A stretch of 64,000 bases of DNA. Origin: Sciurus carolinensis. Lineage: Eukaryota > Chordata > Mammalia > Rodentia > Sciuridae. The stretch covers positions 134,547,035-134,611,034 of the forward strand of contig NC_062222.1 in NCBI RefSeq assembly GCF_902686445.1, read 5' to 3'. The notes beneath the pieces were generated by a model. The model saw only the letters and a program-made list of their open reading frames with translations, was not told where the DNA came from and searched no databases. The translations under genes and the position numbers were made by a program. Each line of letters begins with the position of its first letter. The first letter of the stretch is position 1. This document shows, in pieces, positions 34,143 through 45,857 of the stretch.

Positions 34143-35470
34143 AGCTTAAAGAATGACTGTAGGTCTACCACCTGGGTAACCACCATCCAATTTAAACATC
34201 AAAGGTCCTACCAAAGTCTACCTTTTCAATCATTTCTTGTACCTCCCCCAACACAACCACTGAACTGACATTTGAAAAATTATCTTTGCCTTTCTTTGTT
34301 GTTTTGGCATCTATATGTAATTCCACCAGAAAACTTTTAATTTTGCACGTCTTTGAATTCTACGCATGGAATAACTGTGTGATTCCACATTTCTTTTGAT
34401 TAATAGTACTTCTTATGAGAGTTTCCTGTGTGTGTTTACCTATGGCTATAGCTAATTTGTGCCTCTGGCTATAGTTCCGTACTATGACAACCCACACTCA
34501 GTCTATCCGTCCTTCTGGTGGGCATGTACGTGGGTTGTTTCCCACCTGTGGCTACTCTGAGCAACACTACCATGGATATGTAAGTAGATACATCCTAGGA
34601 CCTGTGGGAAATCTTTTCAAGGGAATTTTCTAGCAGTAGGTCTGCGGACTAGATGATGTCAAACTGTTTCCCAAGATGGCGGCACAAATCAAACTCCCAC
34701 CAGCAGAGTCTGCATGGTTCATACCTTTAACGCTCCGCCTAGGTGGGGACCATGTGTGAGCCCCCTCAAGCACTGCACACTGCTCCACCCTCTCATTTCA
34801 CCTCACAACACCCTGAGAGGTCAGGGTCATCCTTCCCATTGTGCCGATGAGGAAATCAAGGTTCTGCTGACTTCAATCACTGGCAAATTGTGCTGGGATA
34901 TGAGCCCTGTGGAACCCTCATCTAAGCTTTCCCTGCAGTGTCGCATGATGGCTCTGCATGGTCTGTGGGTTCATTGAGTAGAATAGGCACCTAAATATCT
35001 CGGAGACTGAACTTTTGAGGGAAACTTAGTGTTACAAACTCAGTCTTTGGTGCACATTAGAATCATCTAATCCCAATGGGATCCAGTGGGTGTGAAGATG
35101 TATCTTCCTGTGGTTTTAATTTGAAGTCCCTGTCATTGTTTGCTGACAATTCATATTTTCTATGGGGTCTGTTCACAACTTTTGCTCATTGCAGTTGTAT
35201 TATTCATCTTTTATTGACATGTTAGAGTTATTTTTGTATTATGGATACATTTCCTTTGTATGTATTTTTATGTATTGCAACTATGTCGACTCAGTCTATG
35301 GCTTGTCTTCATTTTTATGGTGTCTTTAGAAGAACCAAAGACATTAATTTTGAAAATATCCAAATGAGCATTTTTTTCTTTCATAGTTATTTATTTTTGT
35401 GTCTTATCTGTTTGCCTAATTTCAAGGTACCTCTCTTGTCAGGTCTGTGTACTTTTAACACATTTCTGAA
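34140..35470 (-). repeat. Old L1 3' region, antisense, with a MIR inside
   Basis: Antisense L1M-type order: a CTATAGCTAATTTGTG block, GTGGGTTGTTTCCCACCTGTGGCTACTCTGAGCAACACTACCATGG, GACCTGTGGG, AAACTGTTTCCCAAGATGGCGG, then GGCTTGTCTTCATTTTTATGGTG and AGAAGAACCAAAGACATTAATTTTG. A MIR-like piece in reverse (GATGAGGAAATCAAGG) lies at about 34780-34930 and probably inserted into it. Confidence 0.7.
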
Positions 35471-35509
35471 GTGATGTTACTGTGCATTAATGTTGGGGAA
35501 GCCTGGTGC

Positions 35510-35735
35510 TATGGTTATCATAGGCTTAGGGTCAGATTTGAGTTTGACTCTCAGGTTTAATATCTCCTGTGCCAGTCACTTTGTCTCTCTGAGCCTCAGT
35601 TTCCCTATCTGAAAAATGGGGTAAACAGAGGATCCATTCCCTATTTTCGTTAGAAGGCTCCAATGAGATAAAGCTCACTCAGTATTTAACAAAGTGCCCA
35701 TCATGAAGGAAGTGCTTTACAAGAGCTCTCTCGTT
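35510..35735 (+). repeat. MIR SINE (nearly full length)
   Basis: AGGGTCAGATTTGAGTTTGACTC, CCTGTGCCAGTCACTTTGTCTCTCTGAGCCTCAGTTTCCC, TCTGAAAAATGGGG and ACAAAGTGCCCATCATGAAGGAAG match the MIR in plus orientation from head to tail. It ends about 70 bases before the exon at 35806. Confidence 0.85.
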
Positions 35736-35805
35736 TGTGTACTGGCTGGCTTCAAGCAACAGGATGGAACAGAAGGAAATAACATGGCTTGTTGTTCATT
35801 TCCAG

Positions 35806-35966
35806 TATATCAAGGCCTTTTACAATGAATCATGGGAAAGAAGGCATGGACATCGAATAGACCCGGATACTCTGACCCTGCTCTGGTCTGTGACTGTGTC
35901 CATATTCGCCATCGGTGGATTGGTGGGGACCCTAATGGCAAAGAAGATTGGAAAGTTTCTTGGGAG
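35806..35966 (+). CDS. SLC2A9: SLC2A9 (GLUT9) second common exon, extracellular loop 1 and TM2
   Basis: A 161-base exon: 53 codons plus two bases (AG) that complete an Arg codon with the G at 63715. It starts [15 protein letters not shown], part of the first extracellular loop, which carries an N-glycosylation sequon (Asn-Glu-Ser, codon 7 of the exon) at the position of the single glycosylated Asn known in human GLUT9. [20 protein letters not shown] forms TM2. The cytoplasmic GKFLG at the end plus RK from the next exon make the conserved G-x-x-x-GR-(K/R) loop of the sugar-transporter superfamily. The acceptor is TTCATTTCCAG and the donor is gtcagt. Relative to human as recalled, the loop end reads LMAKKIGKF for LIVKMIGKV. 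A MIR sits about 70 bases upstream. Confidence 0.97.
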
Positions 35967-36364
35967 GTCAGTACAAGTCTATCTTTGGGGAATTCTCCAT
36001 AATGATCAAAATACGTCGGGACCATGGTCAGGTCTCAGCAGACCACAGAATTCCACTCCGACAGTTCAACTGGGGAGATTTTAAGGGGTAAGAGGAGGAA
36101 AGCGGGTATGAGAGCCCAGGGAAACTGAAGCCCTGGGTGTCTGGACCGACAAGCGGGGCTGAGCTGTGGAGCTGTGGGTGGTAGCAGAGCCGTGGAGCCC
36201 AGGCGAGGGGGGACACAATGCCTTGACCTCTCTCCTCCCGCCTTGAGCCCTCCAGGAGGGCCAACTCCTGGGGTGCAGAGCTGGGAGGGAGGGGAGGATG
36301 GATCTGGATGTGGGCGCAGATGGAGAGTGGCTTTAGAGGTTGTGCCACATAAGCACATACGGGT

Positions 36365-36485
36365 CTGTTTTAAAGCAAACCAGCTGCTTCGATTGTCGTC
36401 CGTTGTATGTTTATTTAACCACTCTCTAGTTGATAAGCTTTCAGGCTATTTTAAATCATGTGCATTATAAATAAGGCTGCAGGGA
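36365..36485 (-). repeat. Old L1 fragment, antisense
   Basis: TTATTTAACCACTCTCTAGTTGATAAGC, TTCAGGCTATTTTAAATCATG and ATAAATAAGGCTGCAGGGAG follow antisense L1M 3' sequence. Confidence 0.6.
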
Positions 36486-36714
36486 GTATCCACAGCTCCT
36501 GTGGCCATTTCCCACCCAGGCCTCTCAGTCAGGTCCTCGCACTCCTTGCTTACTCTTGACTTGAGGCAACTCTCAGAGAAGGCTGGTTGTCAATAAGCTC
36601 CCCACTCCCTGCTTTCTCTGTGCCTCCGCCACTCCGCAGTCTCCTGGGAGCTAGTGAGGCCTGTGTGGAAGCAGCAGAGTCTCCTGCATGTTCAGGTCTG
36701 AACTTGAATCTTGT

Positions 36715-36890
36715 GTCTTCTACTAACTAGCTGGGGGCCTTGGCAAACTCATTTAATTGAACTTCAGTTTTCTCATCTGTAAAAAGGGAATGATAGTCCC
36801 CACTTGTGGGAATGCCGTTAAGTGCTAGGGAAAATGAGTGGAGAGAGAATGTCATTAGTAGTAGCTTAATAAATGGAAGCTGTTGTTATT
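36715..36890 (+). repeat. MIR SINE
   Basis: ACTAACTAGCTGGGGGCCTTGGCAAAC, CTTCAGTTTTCTCATCTGTAAAAAGGGAATGATAG and GCTTAATAAATGGAAGCTGTTG give a well-preserved MIR from middle to 3' end. Confidence 0.85.
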
Positions 36891-37502
36891 TACCATTTTC
36901 TTCACGGTCACCTTGACATCATACGTGGTAGGTGCTCCACAAAGCTCCATACTGCGTTGGCTTGCATTGTGGAGGAGAATCCTCATCCCCAGAACATCTC
37001 CCCAGACCCAGGGATACTGAGATGGTGCTGAGAAGGGTCCTACCTTTCCTCCTCATTCTGCTTCACACCCATCCCATCCCGAGCAGGTCAGAGCAATGAT
37101 GCTTCAGGGGAGGCTGGGTGGCTCATGAAGGTCTGTGGCACCCAGTGAGGTATAGGGGAGGGGCTGACATTTTACTTATCCCGTGTCCCCAAGGTCATTT
37201 CCAGAGCAGTAACTAATGGGAACTGGGTACCAGGGAAGTATAGCTGTTACCTAACGGTGAGAGAGCCCTTTTCTGAGGTCCTCCAATGCTCCAGGTACAC
37301 AATACCCTCTCCTGTCTAATTTGCTTCACGCTGTGGGGATCTGTAGATGGGAATGGGGAGTAGTCAGAGAAGTGAGGGCATTTATACCAGCTTAGCTGGC
37401 TCACACGTGGCTGAGGTCATGCTGGGACTAAGCACAATGGCCTCAGCACCTGATATTTCCCCTATTGCAAGGAGCTCTTAACTAAAGTCCTGTTGGCAAT
37501 AT

Positions 37503-37735
37503 TGTTTTTTTTTTTTTTAGTTTTATTTTTGTCTTTTTGGTACTGGGGATTGAACCCAGGGGTGCTCAACCACTGAGCTATAGCCCCAGCCCTTTTTAAA
37601 AAATATTTTATTTAGATACAGAGTTTCTCTAAGTTGCTTAGGGTCTTGCTAAGTTGCTGAGGTTGGCTTTGAACTTGTGATCCTCCTGCCTCAGCCTCCC
37701 TATCTCTGGGAGGCGTGTGCCACCTTGCCCGTCTT
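37503..37735 (-). repeat. B1-ID composite SINE (full length), antisense
   Basis: T-run at 37506-37519, then GGTACTGGGGATTGAACCCAGG, GCTCAACCACTGAGCTATAGCCCC (ID part), the A/T-rich linker, and the B1 part (AGGGTCTTGCTAAGTTGCTGAGG, GATCCTCCTGCCTCAGCCTCCC, GGCGTGTGCCACC). It is well preserved and the clearest copy in the window. Confidence 0.92.
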
Positions 37736-38339
37736 GGCAATGGTATTGTAAAGTCCATGACGGCAGGGCAGTTGATAAGCACTTGGCTATCACCGAGACT
37801 GGCCCCAACGGCCAGGGGCCCTCAGGTGCTGTCACTAGCCTGGAGTTCTCTCACTAGCCTCTGGCCAAGCCAGACCCTGTTCACAGTCCTCCTGTCTATC
37901 CCAGTTCAATAGAATTGGCATCAGAATGCTGGGCCCAGCAAACCCCAGCTCTCCCATGTACCAGCCACTGTGTGACGTGGGACTCGGCTGCTTCATCTCT
38001 CAGTCAGTATTTTTCTTACGTGTGAAATGAGGTTTCTGAAGGTAGCCCTATGCCCTCAACAGCATGACGGCTGAAAAGCAACAGGAAAGCAAAAGAGAAA
38101 ACATCTTGGAAAGCGTCTTCAGTTGCTAAGTGGTGAAGGGATCCTCACGTCAAGCCAGTGGGCCCAGGAGCAGGGAGGCTGCAGAGACGTCGGGTGGCGG
38201 GGGCTGGTGATCACGGCCCAAGAAGCCGTCAGTTTCCCTTTTCATCATTTTGGGAGTCAAGGTTGAATTGTGCTGAAGTTACAGCTTAAATTGTAACACT
38301 CTTGGAAGGAAAAGGAACAAAAATTGAAAACCGATGCTT

Positions 38340-38540
38340 CTCTTTGTTTACCTTCTGCTACGTAACAGTGCATAACACGCTACAGGTCATTTACTTCCTA
38401 AAACTCTGTTGCTGTCCCTGCTTTATACACGGTGGCCCTGAGACCCTGGAGACCAAGCAACTTTCCCATGTTGCAGAGAAGTTGAGTTGAGATTCAGATC
38501 CAGGTGTCTCTGACCACAGACCCGAGCTCTTCCTATTATA
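38340..38540 (-). repeat. MIR SINE
   Basis: GACCAAGCAACTTTCCCATGTTGCAGAGAAG and GAGATTCAGATCCAGGTGTC..GAGCTCTTCC follow the reverse-complement MIR. Confidence 0.6.
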
Positions 38541-38574
38541 TGATGCTATTTTAAACTCCTCCTTCCTTTCTTCA

Positions 38575-38760
38575 CCCACCCCTCCCTGCTGGGGACGGAG
38601 CCCCAGGAGCTGCACCACTGAGCTGCATCCACAGCTCTTTTTATTTTGCTTCTAGACAGGGTCTCATTAAGTTGCTGAATCTGGCCTCAAACTTTCAATC
38701 CTCCTATCTCAGCCTCTGGAGTAGCTGGGATTACAGGTATGTGCCACCATGCCTGGCTTT
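38575..38760 (-). repeat. B1-ID composite SINE, antisense
   Basis: GCTGGGGACGGAGCCCCAGG and CACTGAGCTGCATCCACAGC (ID part), then AGACAGGGTCTCATTAAGTTGC, CAATCCTCCTATCTCAGCC and AGCTGGGATTACAGGTATG (B1 part). Confidence 0.88.
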
Positions 38761-40140
38761 AATCTCCTTGATCAGCCCTAGGTGGGCAAAAGCCCCAGCA
38801 TATTGTTTTCTGATTCTGAAGAAAGGACTTGAAGGGCTCAAGGGGGAGGTTTTGGGCATCTTATCACTCTCGCGCTCCTTGGCAGTGGCTGACCGGGAGG
38901 CAGTGGAGGGCCACACCCTGCCTACGACAGGGGGCTGCTCAACAGGTCACATTCCCTCTGCTCAGATGGACTTTTCAGATGTTGAATGGCTACTTTTTCT
39001 TTTCTTCTAACTTTACAAATAAGGTCACTCTGCTTTGATCCTCACTAAAGATTGGAGACAGGAAGTGGCCCGTTTCCCCTGTCCATTTACTTCCTGATCA
39101 CATTCTTAAAGTCCTTCTTGTCTCGTGGCCTGGAACAAGCTTTCCTAGGCACTGGCTAGGTGGACCTCATCACTCCTTCTCGATGCCTCGTTACTCCTTG
39201 CCTGTGGGATCGTCAGGGAGGAAGAGGATGCTGCACAGGTGGTGAGAGACTGGGGAAGCGGCACTGGCAGCCTGCGGTCTCCTGGAAGGTGCTCAACCAT
39301 GCGGCTAGCTGAGAAGTTTGGTGGCCCTGGGGTCCTCAGGATTCTGATGGGCCTGGGGCTGGCAGCTGCAGGGCTGGGAGGCTCCTAGCTACATGCTGAA
39401 CTCCTCTGGGATCCAGAGGGGACCGAGGACGAGGAAGTTCAAGGGGCCAGGAGCAATCTCTGGAGATGAGCCACAGCACATTGCCGGCACCTCAGAGATG
39501 AAGGTTCTTTGCCTCCTGGAGCCTCTGACTTGGAGAATTCTGAGCCATCAAGAATTCTGATGGAATCTCAGGCCCTTGTTCCCTGTTTGCATCCCTTTAG
39601 TGACAGAGCCCCGCTTCCCTCACAAGACAGGACAGTGACTGGGGGGTGGACGCTTGCTGGAGTTTGAGCCTCTGGTCCAGCTGTGGTGTGCAGGCTCCTG
39701 GGGCTGTATGTGAGGCACGTCAACTCTGGGCAGCACCTAGTCCACAGTGACAGGAAGGTACAGTCACAGCCATGCCACAGGACTGTTGTCAAGATGGAGA
39801 TGGAAATATAAAGTGTTCGTCCCAACGACTGTCGAGCGTCACCACTAACATTTTGCTACCACCATCACCATCGTCCTCAGCTCTTCCCGAGATGCTGTCA
39901 TTCCATCACTCAATGGAGCAGACGGTGAACACGTTCTTTAAATTGTATAAACATTGCCCTCCTTACATATATCACTGGATCTAGTTCTTCCCTCTGAGCA
40001 AAGCAGAGAAAGTATGTATATACCACAAGGAAACTCATACGGCTTAAAATCAGATCCTGGGTCAGATTCTCAGACAAGCCACATAACCACATTCATCTGT
40101 GCAAGAATGTGTGAGAGCATCTACCAGGCACGGGTGGCAC

Positions 40141-41441
40141 TGTGCTCTAGCTAGCTTTTTTTTTTTTTTTTTTAATCACTGTGACCAAAACACTGACAAG
40201 AACAATTTAGAGGAGGAAAAGGTCATTTGGTGCTCATGTTTTCAGAGGTCTCAGTCCATAAACACTGACTCCATTGCTCTGGGTGCAAGATAAGGCAGCA
40301 CATCATGGGGGGAGGGCCCAGCAGAGTAAAACTTCTCAGCTCATGCTGGGGTCAGGAAGGAGGGTGAGGAGAAGAGGGAAAAGAGCTACAGGGAAGATGC
40401 AACCTTCCAGGACGTGCCCCCAGTGACCTACCTCCTCCAGCCATGCCCCACCTGCCTACAGTTACCACTCAGCCAGTCCATTCAAACCAGGATGGAAGGA
40501 TTAGGTTACAGCTCCAAAAATCCAATTATTTCACCTCTGACTATTCCTGTATTAACAGGAGTTCTGGGGGACACCTCACAGTCAAGTCATAATGTTCCAC
40601 CCCTTGCCCCCAAAAGCTCATGTCTGTCTCACAATACAAAATGTATTTAGTCTGTTTCCAAGAGACCCATAGTCTTAACAGTTTTAACATTGCCCAAGTC
40701 CAAATTCTGAGGCCCAAGGCAAACTCTTGGCTGTGAGTCCCCTGTAAAAATCAAAAGCATGTTGTGTGTATCCAATGTATAGTACCATAGAATAAAAAGT
40801 ACTATTTCAACAAACCTGGCTCAAAGCTGTCAGTAACATCCACGCCTATGATTGAGTGCTGTGTTGCTTTGACATTTCTTCCACCAGATTACTTAGATCA
40901 TCAGTTTTAAATTCAGGCTTACACAAAGCTTCAGAATGTGGATGAAATGCAGCCAACTGCTTTGCCACAATATAACAGGAGTGGCCTCTAGCTCAACTTC
41001 CAGTCAAGTCCTCATTTCCCTCTGAAACTTCATGAGCACAGTCTGAATTTCTATCTGCATTCTAGTCTAACCTTCCACCAGATTTGCCCATTAAATTCTG
41101 CTTACAGCACTGTAAAATTACATAACCTGCATCTCCAAATTATTCAAAATCCCTCCTGCCAACCATTTCAAAATTCTTCTGAACCACATGGTCAGGTCAG
41201 ACACAGCAACAATCCCACTTCTTGGTACCAATTTCCATTTTAGTTAGCTTTTTCGTTGCTGTAATGAAAATACCTGACAAGAACAACTTAAAGGAAGAAA
41301 GGTTTATTTGGGGCTAACAGTTTCAGAGGTTTCAGTCCATAGATGACCAACTCCATTGCTTTAGGCCCAAGATAAGGCCACACATCATGGGCCCAGTAGA
41401 GGAAAAACTTCTCAATTCATGGTGGGGTCATGAAGTGGGGG

Positions 41442-41509
<68 letters not shown>

Positions 41510-41730
41510 AGGGGGGAGGGAAGGATCACAAGGAAGATGTACCCTTCCAGCACATGCCCCTAGTAGCCCACCTCCTCCAGCCACACCCCACCTTCCTACA
41601 GTTACCACCTAGTCATTCAAACTAAGATGGATTGATTAGGTTATAGCTTTCATAATTCAATAGCTTACCTTTGAAAATTCCTGCATGAAGAGGAGCTTTG
41701 AACGACACCTCATATCCAAACCATAATGCA
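40141..41730 (-). mobile_element. ERVL-MaLR element with two LTRs and short internal region, antisense
   Basis: Two related LTR copies in the same reverse orientation lie at about 40141-40600 and 41241-41730. Both show GTGACCAAAACACTGACAAGAACAA or AATACCTGACAAGAACAA, TTTCAGAGGT and CAGTCCATA, and ATCATGGG. They flank about 640 bases of internal sequence with no open frame. The internal stretch has CTTCTTGGTACCAATTTCC at its 5' LTR side and CAAGGCAAACTCTTGGCTGTGAGTC further on, as in MaLR-type internal regions. It is non-coding and non-autonomous. Ends are imperfect; GGCAC (40136-40140) and TGCAC (41727-41731) could be a 5-bp target duplication with one change. A T-run (40157-40173) and a GA microsatellite (41445-41502) interrupt the LTRs. 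Confidence 0.75.
41445..41502 (+). repeat. (GA)29 microsatellite
   Basis: Fifty-eight uninterrupted bases of GA, inside the reverse-orientation LTR at 41241-41730. The sister LTR has only a purine-rich AGGAGGGTGAGGAGAAGAGG at the equivalent place. Confidence 0.95.
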
Positions 41731-42887
41731 CTCTTGGAACATGGCCTCTGTAATCAGGAGGGACACAGCTGTGGCCTAGGGGCTGAGGCTTGGGCAGAGG
41801 GTATAGACCCCAAGTGATTCATCGTGCAAGTCACTATGATCCTGTGCAGTGCTCTGAGTGGGTAGTAGAGAGACAGGAAAAGGCAGCTGGCATGGCTCTT
41901 GATTTTTAAATCCGTAAAGTACAGATAAGCAAATCCACCGTTGGGAGGATTTCCTGAGGAAGCAGCTATGGCGGGCACATGAGATCAAATTTACAGGGCA
42001 TCTCATGTCATTCAAGAGCTTTTTGAAGGCCTGTGGCAGGAAGGTAAGTCAAGGTGGTTTAAGCCTGAAGGGGACTTAATTGGCTCAGATACCTGAAACA
42101 TAATTTGGTTGAATCCAGTTTTTTTAGTGATACCATAAAATAATCAAATCTATGTCCTTCCTCCGTGTCTCAGCTCTTCCTCAGGTTGGCTCTTCCCTGG
42201 CACTCACTCCCATAGAGGTCACAGAGGCCCAGCACTGAGGAACTTCCCCTTCCAATAGTTACAATGATGGTCCCAGGCACGAATCTCCTTGGCCTGAGCT
42301 AAGATACATGTCTTCAGGGTTCTCTCAACCAGGGGACAACGCACACCATGGGGGGACATTTGACAATGTCTGGAGACATTTTGGTTGCCATAGCTGGGTG
42401 CTGCTGGCCTCTCGGAGAGACTAGGGAAGCTGTGAAACACCTTGCAATGCTCAGGAAGCCCCACAACACAGAATCCCCCAGACTCAGAAGTTAATAGTGC
42501 CGAGGTTCAGAAATCCCCCCAACGAACCTGCTCATGCACCAGATGAAGCACTTTAAATGAAGAATTCCCAGAGTGCTTTGAAAATGACTGCTGAGCCCTG
42601 TACCATGCACCCACCCCTGGAATAGGGACATGAGCACCACCAGCCCCGACACCGAGTTGGGCGGGAAGTTTTGGTGGGAATCCATGAGACTCCTCCTAGA
42701 AGGATGGATATTGATTAAATGCCAACTAAAGGCCTCCTATGCAGTATTTCAGGAAAATAGCAGGTTTTCAAAAATACTGCTCCCTCCTCATCTTACTCTA
42801 CTTCAATCTTCTCAAATGCATTTTTATTTTATTGTAGTAGAAAATAACTTTAGCTCCTCTTTTAGCTGGAGGAGTCTGCAAAGCACG

Positions 42888-43038
42888 TGCTCCAGCTGCC
42901 TTAACAGGACATCGCATGGGGTGGACTCAACCACCAATTGTGTCCTCTCACAGTTCTGGGGGCTGGGAGTCTAAGGGGAAGTGGTCAGCAGGAGTCATTT
43001 CTCCTAAGGCCTCTCTCCTTGGGGTGCAGATGGTTGCT
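42888..43038 (-). mobile_element. ERVL-MaLR LTR, left half (split by L1), antisense
   Basis: TGCTCCAGCTGCCTTAACAGG, TCTCACAGTTCTGGGGGCTGG and CCTAAGGCCTCTCTCCTTGGGG are the reverse-complement LTR up to its middle. It stops at GCAGATGGTTGC, where the L1 begins. The missing half resumes at 54049. Confidence 0.75.
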
Positions 43039-44815
43039 TTTTAAAAATTTGTTCTAATTAGCTACACCTGACAGTAGAATGCATTTTGACATGTCATACA
43101 TATATGGAGTATAATTTCTCATTCTTCTGGTTGTATGTGATAGAGTTACACAGGTCATGTAATCATATACGAACACAGGGTCATCATGTCCAATTCATTC
43201 TACTATCGTTCTACCCCCATGACCCCTCCCCTCCCTTAACTCCCCTCTGTCTAGTACAAAATTCTTCTATTCTCCCCCGCCCCCTTATTGTGAATTAGCA
43301 TTGGCGTATCAGAGAAAACATTTGGCCTTTGGTTCTTTAGGATTGGTTTATTTCACTTAGCATAATATTCTCCAGTTCCATCCATTTACTAGCAAATGGC
43401 ATAATTTCATTTTTCTTTAAGGCTGAGTAATATTCCATTGGGTATATATAAATACCACAGTTTCTTTATCCATTCATCTGTTAAAGGGCATCTAGGTTGG
43501 TTCCACAGTTTAGCTATTGTGGATTGAGCTGCTATAAACATTGATGTGGCTGTGTCACTGTAATTTGCTGATTTTAGGTCCTTTAAGTATAAACCTAGTA
43601 GTAGAATGATTGGGTAAAATGGTGGTTCCATTCCAAGTTTTCTTAGGAATCTCCATACTGCTTTCCAGAGCGGTTTCACCAATTTGCAGTCCCACTAGCA
43701 ATGTGTGAGTGTGCCTTTCCTCCCACATCCTCGCCAACGCTTGTTTTTGCTTGTATTCTTAACAATTGCCATTCTAATTGGAATGAGATAGAATCTCAGT
43801 GTAGTTTTGATTTGTATTACTCTAATTGCTAGAGGTGTTGAACATTTTTTCATTATTTGTTGACTAATTGTATTTCTTCTGTAAAGTGTCTGCTCACATC
43901 CTTAGCCCATTTATTGATTGGGTTATTTGGTTTTTTGGTGTTAAGTTTTTTGAGCTCTTTGTATATCCTGGAGATGAATGCTCTATCTGAAGTGCATGTG
44001 GTAAAGAATTTTTCCCAATCTGTAGGCTCTCTCTTCACACTACTGATTGTTTCCTTTGCCTAGCAGAAGCTTTTTAGTTTGAATCCATCCCATTTATTGA
44101 TTCTTAATTTTACTTCTTGTGCTTTAGGAGTCTTGGTAAGGATGTTAGTTCCTAAGCTGACATGGTGGAGAGTTGGGCCTACTTTTTCTTCTATTAGGTG
44201 CAGGGTATCTGTTATAGCACATAAGTCTTTGATCCACTTTGAGCTGATTTTTGTGCAGGGTGAGAGATTGGGATTTAATTCCATTTTGCTAATATGGATT
44301 TCTAGTTTTCCCAGTACCATTTGTTGAAGAGGCTATTTTTTCTCCAATGCATGTTTTTGGCACCTTTGCCTAGTATGAGATAACTATATTTATGTGGGTT
44401 TGTCTCTGTGTCTTCTATTCTGTACTACTGGTCTACATATCTATTTTGGTCCAATACGATGCTGTTTTTGTTACTATTGCTCTGCAGTATAATTTAAGAT
44501 CTGGTATTGTGATGCCTCCTGCTTCATTTTTCTTGCTAAGGATTGATTTGGCTATTCTGGATCTCTTATTTTTCCAAATGAATTTCATGATTGCTTTTTC
44601 TAGTTCTATAAAGAATGTCATTGGAATTTTCATAGGAATTTCATTCTATTTGTATAGTGCTTTTGGTAGTGTGGCCATTTTGACAAAGTTAATTCTGCCT
44701 ATCCAAGAACAACGAGATCTTTCCATATTCTAAGGTCTTTTTAAATTTCTTTCTTTAGTGTTCTGTAGTTTTCATTGTAGAGGTCTTTCACCTCTTTTGT
44801 TAGATTGATTCCCAA

Positions 44816-44880
44816 GTATGTATGTATGTATGTATGTATGTATGTATGTATGTGTATATATATATATATATTTTTTTTTT
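44816..44880 (+). repeat. (GTAT)n(TA)n(T)n compound microsatellite inside L1 ORF2
   Basis: About nine GTAT units (44816-44852), then TA repeats (44854-44870) and a T-run to 44880. It replaces the A-rich ORF2 codons just upstream (on the minus strand) of the conserved [16 protein letters not shown] segment. Confidence 0.95.
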
Positions 44881-45371
44881 ATTCTATTGTGAGTGGGGAA
44901 TTTTCCTAATTTCTCTTTCAGTGAATTCATCATTGATGTATAGGAATGCATCTGATTTATGGGTGTGAATTTTATATCCTGCTACTTTGCTGAATTCATT
45001 TATGAGTTCTAGAAGTTTTCTGGTGAAATTTTTTGGAGATTCTAAATATGGAATCATGTCATTGGCAAATAGTGATAGTTTGAGTTTTTCTTTTCCTATT
45101 TGTATTCCTTTAATTTCTTTAATCTGTCTGATTGCTCTTGCTAGAGTTTCAAGGACTATGCTGAATGGAAGTGGTAAAAGAGGGCATCCTTGTCTTGTTC
45201 CAGTTTTTAGGGGAATGCTTTCCATTTTTCTCCATTTAGAATGATGATAGCCTTTACAATGTTGAGGTACATTCCTACTATCCCTAGTTTTTCTAGTGTT
45301 TTGAACATGAAGAGGTGCTGTATTTTGTCAAATGCTCTTTCATTTCTTATGAAATGACCATATTATTCTTG

Positions 45372-45660
45372 GTTTTTTAAATTTATTTTTATTGTAAACA
45401 AATGGGATACATGTTGTTTCTGTTTGTACGTGGAGTAGAGGCGTACCATTTGTGTAATCATACATCTACATAGGGTAATGGTGTTTGATTCATTCTGTTA
45501 TTTTTTCCTTCCCCCCATCCCCCCCACCCCTCATTATGTGTCATCATCGGCTTATCAGCAAGATCATTCATCCTTTGATTTTTTGAAATTGGCTTATCTC
45601 ACTTAGCATATTCTCCAATTTCATCCATTTGCCTGCAAATGCCATAATTTTATTATTCTT
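45372..45660 (-). mobile_element. 5'-truncated L1 3'-UTR fragment, antisense
   Basis: About 290 bases closely matching the adjacent 3' UTR of the L1 at 45661-50164 (both contain TTGTAAACAAATGGGATACATGTTG and ACATAGGGTAATG). It has its own A-rich end (TTTTTTAAATTTATTTTTATTG on the plus strand). It lies tail-to-head against that L1, between its poly(A) end and the resumed older L1. Confidence 0.85.
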
Positions 45661-45857
45661 TTTTTTTAATTGTAAACAAATGGGATACATGTTGTTTCTC
45701 TGTTTGTACATGGAGTAAAGGCATACCATTTGTGTAATCATAAATTTACATAGGGTAATGTTGTTTGATTCATTCTGTTATTTTTTCCCTTCCCCCCACC
45801 CCTCCCACCCCTCTTTTCCCTCTATACAGTCCTTCCTTCCTCCATTCTTGCCCCCCT

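Larger units (their letters stand above)
20871..35805 (+). other. SLC2A9: SLC2A9 intron (about 14.9 kb)
   Basis: It runs from gtgagt to the acceptor TTCATTTCCAG. Ancient MIR and L2 copies, SINEs, old L1 and an LTR are listed separately. Nothing classifiable is seen at about 20970-22350, 22520-24815, 25070-26520, 27450-28730, 28870-29320, 30260-31200 and 32620-33780. No other exon is supported. Confidence 0.85.
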
